Assembly (NCBI GenBank): GCA_038530575.1
Contig: JBCBCP010000051.1
Location: 1-21,736, forward strand
DNA from: JBCBCP01 sp038530575
Lineage (GTDB): Bacteria; Pseudomonadota; Alphaproteobacteria; Rhodobacterales; Rhodobacteraceae
Reading direction: 5' to 3'
DNA: 21,736 nucleotides
Part shown: piece by piece, positions 7,215-13,311 of the stretch
Layout: each line of letters begins with the position of its first letter
How positions within the stretch are numbered: the first letter of the stretch is position 1
Translations under genes and position numbers: made by a program
The notes under the pieces: generated by a model
Database searches by the model: none
The model's input: the letters and a program-made list of their open reading frames with translations, nothing else
Told to the model about the DNA's origin: nothing

Positions 7215-7685
7215 TTAGCCGCGATTCACGATTTGAAAACTTCCATCGGAATTGCGGATAGCGCAAGCCTCGGGACGCAGTTTCGGCAATCGTTTTGTCG
7301 CACCGGGTGTGACGGCGTTGGCGATGCCGGGCGGGCAGGCGGGGATGGACACGGGCACAAAGCCTTTGTCGGCCATGCACTGCTGCTCGACGCGCTCGCG
7401 AAGATCCTTATTCACATCGACGGTGTAGACAGGGCCGGGCACGTAATAGCCCGCGCGGGTAAAGCACTTGCCCGCCGCGTCGCACACTCTTGGGCCGGGA
7501 ATATAGCGCGGCGGGCCTTGCCGCGTGACGGTGGCCACCGGCGCGTCCCGCAGTGCGGCAACTTCGCATGCGGTCTGTGTGCGTTCGAGAAAGGCGACCG
7601 ACGCGCCTTCGCGGTAATAGGTCGATACGGGCACGCAGGCGGACAGTGCGGCAAGGACAAGGGGGAGCAGGAACAGGCGCGTCAT
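7215..7685 (-). CDS. Small cysteine-rich lipoprotein of unknown function
   Basis: The predicted product has 156 residues and begins MTRLFLLPLVLAALSAC, a signal peptide with lipobox LSAC, so Cys17 would be lipidated. The mature part has six more cysteines (40, 68, 74, 103, 117, 141), enough for three disulfides in the periplasm, and two PGP turns (63-65 and 83-85). I do not recognise the family. The frame stays open 32 codons further upstream, but the chosen ATG is the only start that places the signal peptide at the N-terminus. The longer version would run into the promoter region shared with trkA. The gene directly precedes the SnoaL-like gene (10-base gap) on the same strand and is transcribed divergently from trkA. 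Confidence 0.8.
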   Translation of the reverse strand: MTRLFLLPLVLAALSACVPVSTYYREGASVAFLERTQTACEVAALRDAPVATVTRQGPPRYIPGPRVCDAAGKCFTRAGYYVPGPVYTVDVNKDLRERVEQQCMADKGFVPVSIPACPPGIANAVTPGATKRLPKLRPEACAIRNSDGSFQIVNRG

Positions 7686-7789
7686 GCGTGAAATGTCGCG
7701 CGTAACCGTACAAATTACAATTGAATTGACCGGGCACAGCGCATCTGCGATGTCAGGGTTTCGGAATAATCCGGAGGGCAAGAGCGCCC
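7686..7789. promoter_or_regulatory. Divergent intergenic region between the lipoprotein gene and trkA
   Basis: This 104-base gap must carry promoters in both directions. It contains the most AT-rich stretch of the neighbourhood (ACAAATTACAATTGAATTGA, 7710-7729) with a CAATTG palindrome. TTGACC at 7726-7731 could be a -35 element for trkA, but no convincing -10 follows at the right distance; AATAAT (7765-7770) is AT-rich but wrongly spaced. The trkA ribosome binding site GGAGGG (7773-7778) is strong. Exact promoter positions are not resolved. Confidence 0.4.
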
Positions 7790-9166
7790 ATGCAGGTCAT
7801 CATTTGCGGCGCAGGTCAGGTTGGCTGGCAAATCGCCCGCCACCTTGCCGGAGAGCGCAACGACGTCACTGTCGTGGACAGCAACCCCGACCTTGTGCGC
7901 CGCGCCACGGACACGCTGGATGTGCAGGGGGTTGCCGGTTTTGCCAGCTACCCCGACGTGCTGACCCGTGCAGGCGCGCGCGATGCGGACATGATCATCG
8001 CGGCGACCCATTCGGACGAGGTGAACATGGTCACCTGCCAGGTGGCGCATTCGGTGTTTGGCATCAACCGCAAGATCGCCCGGCTGCGCAGCCAGTCTTA
8101 TCTCGACGCGATCTATTCGGACCTCTATCGCCGCGACCACATGCCGATTGACGTGGTGATCAGCCCCGAACGCGAGGTCGCCGCCGCGGCCTTGCAGCGC
8201 CTGTCGGCGCCCGCAGCCTTCGATACTGAACAGTTCATGGAAGGCGAAGCGCACCTTCTGGGCATCGCCATTGATGATGATTGCCCGGTCGTGAAAACGC
8301 CGCTGCGCCAGCTTACGGATTTGTTTTCGACGCTGCGCGCGGTTGTTGTTGGCGTGCGGCGCGAAGGCACGCTTTTTGCGCCTGAGGCTGGCGATCAGCT
8401 GTTTGTCGGTGACAGATGCTATGTCTTCACCCATCGCGAAGACGTCGCGCGCACAATGGAGATCTTTGGCAAGACGCTGACGAAGCAAGAGCGTGTTGTG
8501 CTGATCGGCGGCGGCAATGTCGGGCTCGCCGTTGCGACCGAGCTTGAGACCCGTACCAACCGCGTTCGCGCGAAGATCATTGAGCGGAGCCGGCCGTGCG
8601 CCGAACGGGCTGCCGAGGCGCTGGAGCGGACGATCGTTCTGAATGGCGATGGCCTCGACGTGGCGCTCTTGTCAGAGGCGGGCGTTGCGCGAGCCGATGC
8701 GGTGCTGGCCGTGACCGATGACGACAAGACGAACATGCTGGCGGCGGTCCGCGCCAAGTCCGAAGGCTGCCCCTATGCCATCGCGCTGATTAACGATCCG
8801 ACGCTTGTACCGATGATGGAGCCCCTGGGCATCGACGCTTATATCAACCCGCGGGCCACCACCGTCAGTTCGATCCTGCGCCATATACGGCATGGCCGGG
8901 TGCGTGCGGTCTATTCTATCGGTGATGCGGAGGCGGAAGTGATCGAGGCGGAGGTGTTGTCGACCTCACCTCTTGCCGGGCAGCGTATCAGCGAGGTCGA
9001 TTTTCCCGAAGGCGTGCTTGTCGGCGCAATCCGAAAAGGCGACGAGGTGATCCGCCCCGTCGGAAAAACTCGCATTGACGAGGGCGACGTGGTGGCGATC
9101 TTTGCGCTGTCGGGCGATGTGCCAGAGGTCGAGCGGCTGTTGCAGGTCTCGATCGATTTCTTCTGA
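7790..9166 (+). CDS. trkA: Trk potassium uptake regulatory subunit TrkA
   Basis: This is the peripheral cytoplasmic NAD(H)-binding subunit that gates TrkH, 458 residues, the usual length. It has two RCK repeats. The first Rossmann motif GAGQVG is at 7-12 and the matching second motif GGGNVG is at 240-245. Each is followed by a TrkA_C-type domain, the second rich in charged residues after about residue 385. The conserved THSDEVNM (73-80) and TDDDKTNM (309-316) occupy equivalent positions in the two halves. The start has a strong GGAGGG upstream. The stop TGA shares one base with the trkH start (TGATG), so the subunits are translationally coupled. Confidence 0.96.
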   Translation: MQVIICGAGQVGWQIARHLAGERNDVTVVDSNPDLVRRATDTLDVQGVAGFASYPDVLTRAGARDADMIIAATHSDEVNMVTCQVAHSVFGINRKIARLRSQSYLDAIYSDLYRRDHMPIDVVISPEREVAAAALQRLSAPAAFDTEQFMEGEAHLLGIAIDDDCPVVKTPLRQLTDLFSTLRAVVVGVRREGTLFAPEAGDQLFVGDRCYVFTHREDVARTMEIFGKTLTKQERVVLIGGGNVGLAVATELETRTNRVRAKIIERSRPCAERAAEALERTIVLNGDGLDVALLSEAGVARADAVLAVTDDDKTNMLAAVRAKSEGCPYAIALINDPTLVPMMEPLGIDAYINPRATTVSSILRHIRHGRVRAVYSIGDAEAEVIEAEVLSTSPLAGQRISEVDFPEGVLVGAIRKGDEVIRPVGKTRIDEGDVVAIFALSGDVPEVERLLQVSIDFF

Positions 9167-10701
9167 TGCGCGGCGCGACGCTGAGCGATCATATCCTGGC
9201 ATTGCCGCTGTTTTTGCTCATGTGCGGTGCGGCATCTGCTGCCATGCTGGTGCCGGCTGTCTACGCCGGGGTGGTTCGTGAGCTCGAGGATGGGCGGGCC
9301 TTTCTTTATTCTGGTCTTTTGGGGCTGATTATCGTTGGCCTGATTGCGTTGGCACATGCGGGCCGCGCCCCAAGGCACGGCACATTGGGGCCACTGATGA
9401 GCCTGTTTGCCGGATTCGTCTTCTTGCCGGTCCTGTTGGCCGTGCCCTTCTACGAGGCGCTCAAGACAACAAGTTTTCTGAATGCCTATGTCGAGATGGT
9501 GAGCGCCATCACCACGACCGGCGCTCCGATATTCGATCCGGACCGGCTGAGCGCCCCGTTGCACTTGTGGCGCGGGCTTGTCGGATGGCTGGGCGGATTG
9601 ATGATGTGGATTGCGGCCTCCGCGATTCTTGCTCCGCTCAATCTTGGCGGCTTCGAAGTGACCGCGCGCGCGGAGCCGGGGCAGGCGGACGACCGCATAC
9701 GTCGGTTCGCGCGGCCCGAAGGACGCGTTCGGTTGCTGAAGGTGGGCGCGGCGCTTGTGCCAATTTACGCTGGGCTGACGCTGCTGCTTTGGGTGCTTCT
9801 GCTTGCGCTTGGAGAGACGCCATTGGCCAGTGTCATGCATGCCATGGGGATCATGGCGACGTCGGGCATCACGCCTTTGGCGGGGATGGAGGGGGCAGGG
9901 TCCGGATTTGCGGGCGAAGTCGTTATGCTGCTCTTTATGCTCTTTGCCCTCTCGCGGCTGACCTTCAGTTCGGACACGGTCACCTCGGCCTCTGGCGGTC
10001 TGGGTCAGGACCCCGAATTTCGCATCGGCCTTGCTCTGGCGCTACTTGTGCCGCTTCTGCTGTTTCTGCGGCACTGGATTGGCGCTTATGACGTGGCGGC
10101 CGAGGATTCGGTCATTGAGGCGCTGCAGGCGCTTTGGGGCAGCGTTTTTACCGTGCTGTCGTTCATGACGACGACGGGGTTCCAAAGCGCATGGTGGGAC
10201 ACTGCGCAGGATTGGTCCGGACTTGCGACGCCGGGACTGATCCTGATGGGGCTTGCGCTGGTGGGGGGCGGCGTTGCAACGACGGCTGGCGGTGTGAAAC
10301 TGCTGCGTGTGTTTGCGCTTTATCAGACCGGTTACCGGGAGATGGAAAAGCTTGTGCACCCGTCTTCGGTCAGCCGCGCCAGCCCGCTCGGACAGCGTTT
10401 GCAGCGGGACGGAGCCTTTATCGCCTGGATCTTCTTCATGCTTTTTGCGCTGAGCCTCGCGGGAGTGACAATCCTGCTTGCGTTGCTCGGAGTTCCGTTC
10501 GAGGCCGCGATCAAACTGGCGACGGCGGCGCTGACCACGACGGGGCCCATCCTTGAGGTGACAGATACGGTGTCTGTCAGGCTGCTTGATTTGAGCGGCT
10601 GGGCAAAAGGTGTCTTTGCTGCGGCGATGGTGCTTGGCCGTCTTGAAACGCTTGCGATTATTGCGCTTCTGACGCCGGATCTGTGGCGCGCGGGGCGCTG
10701 A
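9166..10701 (+). CDS. trkH: Trk potassium transporter membrane subunit TrkH
   Basis: This is the inner-membrane potassium channel subunit, 511 residues with about ten hydrophobic helices. All four pore loops of the SKT superfamily can be read: TTTGAP with G119, ATSGITP with G234, TTTGFQ with G338 and TTTGP with G460. The filter therefore carries the four expected glycines. The family motif TTAGGVKLLR (372-381) and the terminal GRLETLAIIALL are also present. The gene overlaps the end of trkA by one base and is followed by an intrinsic terminator. TrkG is a near-identical paralogue type and cannot be told apart from TrkH here, but the role as potassium translocating subunit is firm. Confidence 0.95.
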   Translation: MRGATLSDHILALPLFLLMCGAASAAMLVPAVYAGVVRELEDGRAFLYSGLLGLIIVGLIALAHAGRAPRHGTLGPLMSLFAGFVFLPVLLAVPFYEALKTTSFLNAYVEMVSAITTTGAPIFDPDRLSAPLHLWRGLVGWLGGLMMWIAASAILAPLNLGGFEVTARAEPGQADDRIRRFARPEGRVRLLKVGAALVPIYAGLTLLLWVLLLALGETPLASVMHAMGIMATSGITPLAGMEGAGSGFAGEVVMLLFMLFALSRLTFSSDTVTSASGGLGQDPEFRIGLALALLVPLLLFLRHWIGAYDVAAEDSVIEALQALWGSVFTVLSFMTTTGFQSAWWDTAQDWSGLATPGLILMGLALVGGGVATTAGGVKLLRVFALYQTGYREMEKLVHPSSVSRASPLGQRLQRDGAFIAWIFFMLFALSLAGVTILLALLGVPFEAAIKLATAALTTTGPILEVTDTVSVRLLDLSGWAKGVFAAAMVLGRLETLAIIALLTPDLWRAGR

Positions 10702-10714
10702 GCGGACGTATGCG

Positions 10715-10743
10715 CCCAAAAGGTCCGTAACGGACTGTTTTTT
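10715..10743 (+). terminator. Intrinsic terminator of trkAH
   Basis: GTCCG (10723-10727) pairs with CGGAC (10731-10735) around the loop TAA, extended by a G-T wobble, and a run of six T (10738-10743) follows. CCCAAAA upstream (10715-10721) can also pair with TTTTGGG downstream. The hairpin starts about 20 bases after the trkH stop and separates trkAH from hfq. Confidence 0.8.
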
Positions 10744-10844
10744 GGGGTGGAATGTCGGGCATTTGCGATTCATACTCTGGCGCAGAGGGAGGCCTTGCTC
10801 ATTCCGGCGAGGTGACACAATCAAAAAGAAGGCGAGACCGAACA

Positions 10845-11084
10845 ATGGCTTCGGACAGACAAAACCTCCAGGATGCGTTCCTCAATCATGTGCGCAAGAC
10901 CAAGGTTCCGGTCACTATTTTCCTGATAAACGGCGTCAAATTGCAGGGCGTGATTACATGGTTTGACAACTTCTGCGTGCTGCTGCGCCGCGATGGTCAA
11001 AGCCAGCTTGTCTACAAACACGCGATTTCGACGATTATGCCGAGCCAGCCGATCTCGCTTTACGAGGGCGAAGACGCCTCTTGA
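10845..11084 (+). CDS. hfq: RNA chaperone Hfq
   Basis: This hexameric Sm-like protein pairs small RNAs with mRNAs; 79 residues, lacking the long C-terminal tail of enteric Hfq, as usual in this order. It begins [18 protein letters not shown], with the glutamine and aspartate of the proximal RNA face. The Sm1 motif contains [18 protein letters not shown] and the Sm2 motif is the canonical YKHAISTI. An in-frame ATG at 10752 would add 31 residues unlike any Hfq, so the ATG at 10845 behind AAGAAGGCGAG is chosen. The terminator after trkH means that hfq needs its own promoter inside 10744-10844, though I could not place it. The stop codon overlaps the hflX start. Confidence 0.97.
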
Positions 11085-12379
11085 GCAAGCCTGAGTTTCA
11101 GGTCGAGGACACGGGCGGGAAACCTACCCGTGCCTGGGTCTTGCATCCCGACATAAAGAACGAACCCGGGCGCCGTGATGCGGCGTTGGGCCTTGCCGAG
11201 GCGATGGCGCTTGCAGCTGCGCTGCCCGATCTGAACGTGATCGGGGGCGAGGTGGTGCCGCTGCCGCGGGTGCAGGCGGGCTACCTTCTGGGGTCAGGCA
11301 AGATCGACGAGCTTGCGGCGCGGTTCAAAGCCGAAGAGATCGAGCTCGTGCTGGTCGATGGGCCTGTCACCCCAGTGCAGCAGCGCAATCTTGAAAAGGC
11401 GCTTAAGGTCAAATTGCTCGACCGGACGGGCTTGATCCTTGAGATTTTCAGCGACAGGGCCGCCACCCGTGAGGGTGTGTTGCAGGTTGAAATGGCCGCG
11501 CTGTCCTATCAGCGCACGCGGCTCGTGCGGGCCTGGACACACCTTGAGCGTCAGCGCGGGGGCCTTGGCTTTGTTGGCGGTCCGGGCGAGACGCAGATCG
11601 AGGCGGACCGCCGCGCGATCGACGTGCAGTTGGTGCGCCTCCGCCGCCAGCTGGATAAGGTGGTCAAGACCCGTAGCCTGCATCGCGCGGCCCGGGCCAA
11701 GGTGCCGTATCCGATCGTTGCGCTTGTGGGCTATACCAACGCCGGGAAGTCAACGCTGTTCAATCGCCTGACTGGGGCGGAGGTGATGGCCAAGGACATG
11801 CTTTTTGCCACGCTTGATCCAACCATGCGCCGGGTTGTGCTGCCTGACGGGCCGGAGGTGATCCTGTCGGATACGGTTGGGTTCATTTCCGATTTGCCGA
11901 CAGAACTTGTGGCAGCGTTTCGCGCCACGCTGGAGGAGGTTCTCGCAGCCGACTTGATCCTGCACGTGCGCGATATCTCGCACCCCGAAACCGAAGAGCA
12001 AGCCGCGGACGTGCGTTCGATCATGTCCAGCCTCGGCGTGCCCGAAGATCGACCGACGATCGAAGTCTGGAACAAACTGGACCTGCTGAGCGTGGATGAT
12101 GCGGCATCTGCCGAGGCGCGGGCAGAGCGGGCCGAGCATGTCCTGACCCTGTCTGCGCTGACCGGGGCGGGCAGTGAACAGCTGTTAACTGCGGTCGCCG
12201 AGGCACTGCAAGGAGCGATGAGCGAAGAGGAGATCAGGCTTGGCTTTGCTGACGGCAAGCGCCGCGCGTGGCTCTTTGCCGAAGGCGTGGTCGATAACGA
12301 GGCGCAGGACGAGAAAGGCTTTACGCTGCGCGTGCGCTGGACCGCGAAGCAGAAGGGCGCCTTTGGCGCGCTGGGCTAA
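11081..12379 (+). CDS. hflX: Ribosome-associated GTPase HflX
   Basis: HflX is a GTPase that binds and splits stalled ribosomes; 432 residues. The N-terminal HflX domain has [18 protein letters not shown] (61-78) and the glycine-rich [16 protein letters not shown] (163-178). The G domain has G1 GYTNAGKS (217-224), G3 DTVG (264-267) and G4 NKLD (331-334). The start is TTG at 11081, overlapping the hfq stop as TTGA. No ATG or GTG lies in frame before the conserved TRAWVLHPD, so the TTG start is well supported. The four-base overlap implies translational coupling to hfq, and the hfq-hflX pairing is widely conserved in proteobacteria. Confidence 0.95.
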
Positions 12380-12399
12380 TCGATCCTTGAAGGATCGAT
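12379..12399. terminator. Hairpin directly at the hflX stop
   Basis: ATCGATCC (12379-12386) pairs with GGATCGAT (12392-12399) around TTGAA. The palindrome extends to ten bases per arm around a single central G if the loop is ignored. It starts at the last base of the hflX stop codon. No T-tract follows. It probably ends or protects the hfq-hflX transcript. Confidence 0.55.
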
Positions 12400-12404
12400 G
12401 GACC

Positions 12405-12423
12405 GCAATCCTTCAAGGATTGC
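12405..12423. terminator. Second hairpin, overlapping the end of rluE
   Basis: GCAATCC (12405-12411) pairs with GGATTGC (12417-12423) around TTCAA. The TGA stop of rluE (12413-12415, complement) lies in the loop. Its centre, TCCTTCAAGGAT, is the first hairpin's centre TCCTTGAAGGAT with the middle base changed, so the two look like duplicated elements at the junction of convergent operons. Confidence 0.55.
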
Positions 12424-12976
12424 TCCCGCGCGGCTCTGTCACAAAACGCCATTCCCCCGGCTGAAGATCGCCCAGTGACCAGTCGCCGATCCCCACCCGC
12501 ACAAGCCGCAGGCAGGGCAAGCCGACATGCGCCGTCATGCGCCGTACTTGCCGGTTGCGCCCTTCTGCAATCTCAATTTCAAGCCAGGCATCGGGCACGG
12601 TTTTGCGGTAGCGCACCGGCGGGGTTCGTTCCCACAGATCGGGCGCGTCCATCTCAAGCACCTTGGCAGGCCGGGTCGGCCCGTCCTTTAACGTGACGCC
12701 GCGGCGCAGGGACTCGACATGGTCCTGCTTCGGCGTGCCTTCCACCTGCACCCAATACCGTTTGGGACGCTTGAATTTGGGGTCTGCGATCCGCGCTTGT
12801 AGTCGGCCGTCGGAGGTCAGGACCATCAATCCCTCGCTGTCGCGGTCAAGCCTGCCTGCCGGATAGACTGAGGGGACGTCAATATAGTCTGAAAGTGTGG
12901 GACGCGGTGTCGGGCTGCGCGCATCGGTAAACTGGGGCAGTACGCCGTAGGGCTTGTTGAAAAGGATCGTGGGCAT
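12413..12976 (-). CDS. rluE: 23S rRNA pseudouridine synthase RluE
   Basis: This 187-residue protein of the RsuA/RluB/E/F family has no S4 RNA-binding domain, which fits RluE. Family hallmarks are the N-terminal ILFNKPYGVLPQFTD, the catalytic loop GRLDRDSEGL (catalytic D44), RYWVQVEG, GVTLKDGPT, and the C-terminal EGRNRQVRRMTAHVG with LRLVR. In Escherichia coli RluE makes pseudouridine 2457 of 23S rRNA, and the same target is inferred here. The ATG (12974-12976 complement) overlaps the stop of the preceding gene by one base (TGATG), so this is the third gene of a coupled operon. The frame is open 28 codons further upstream, but that stretch is coding in another frame for the upstream gene. Confidence 0.93.
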   Translation of the reverse strand: MPTILFNKPYGVLPQFTDARSPTPRPTLSDYIDVPSVYPAGRLDRDSEGLMVLTSDGRLQARIADPKFKRPKRYWVQVEGTPKQDHVESLRRGVTLKDGPTRPAKVLEMDAPDLWERTPPVRYRKTVPDAWLEIEIAEGRNRQVRRMTAHVGLPCLRLVRVGIGDWSLGDLQPGEWRFVTEPRGSNP

Positions 12977-13311
12977 CAGCTGGGCAGGATCGTGACCGGC
13001 GTGCCGTCTTGCACCAACGTTCGCACGTCGCCCAGTTTTGTATTGGTCAAGGCAATACATCCATCAGCCCGGTCCAGTACCGGATGCAGATAGCTCCGGC
13101 AGCTCTGACTCTTCGGCAGGCTGGGGATCATGACGATGCCCGCGCGGGTCAGCGCTTTTTTCCCCGTAGCTTTGTTCATGATCATCTGGTCAACCTGCCC
13201 GGCGGCCGTTGACATGGTCGTCGGCGTGCTCGACCCGATCCGCACCACGTCCTGACCATTGCCAAAGATCACTGTCGCCAGGACGACAAAGGCGATGCCC
13301 GCTCGTTTCAC
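12976..13311 (-). CDS. Short, degenerate L,D-transpeptidase (YkuD)-like protein
   Basis: The predicted product has 111 residues: a GTG start, a hydrophobic N-terminus (AGIAFVVLATVIFG, about 4-17) that may be a signal peptide or anchor, then VDQMIMNK (40-47) like the first YkuD strand. The C-terminus DGCIALTN (83-90) followed by DGTPVTILP (102-110) matches the end of YkuD domains, including the cysteine (C84). The middle is abnormal: about 50 residues normally found between the first strands and the His loop are missing. The usual IHGLPK reads IPSLPK (62-67), so the catalytic-site histidine is lost, and the usual WTDGCI reads RADGCI. An active enzyme is unlikely. The GTG overlaps the acylase stop (GTGA) and the stop overlaps rluE (TGATG), so the frame is kept in a coupled operon. 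It is either a decaying gene or a remodelled non-catalytic protein. Confidence 0.7.
   Translation of the reverse strand: MKRAGIAFVVLATVIFGNGQDVVRIGSSTPTTMSTAAGQVDQMIMNKATGKKALTRAGIVMIPSLPKSQSCRSYLHPVLDRADGCIALTNTKLGDVRTLVQDGTPVTILPS

Noticed and set aside
6230..7261. Plus-strand open frame of 343 codons opposite the SnoaL-like gene
   Set aside because: The minus-strand product shows an internal domain duplication with conserved motifs. The plus-strand product shows none.
10752..10844. Longer N-terminus of Hfq from an upstream ATG
   Set aside because: The 31 added residues do not resemble Hfq, and the internal ATG has a good ribosome binding site and gives the standard N-terminus.
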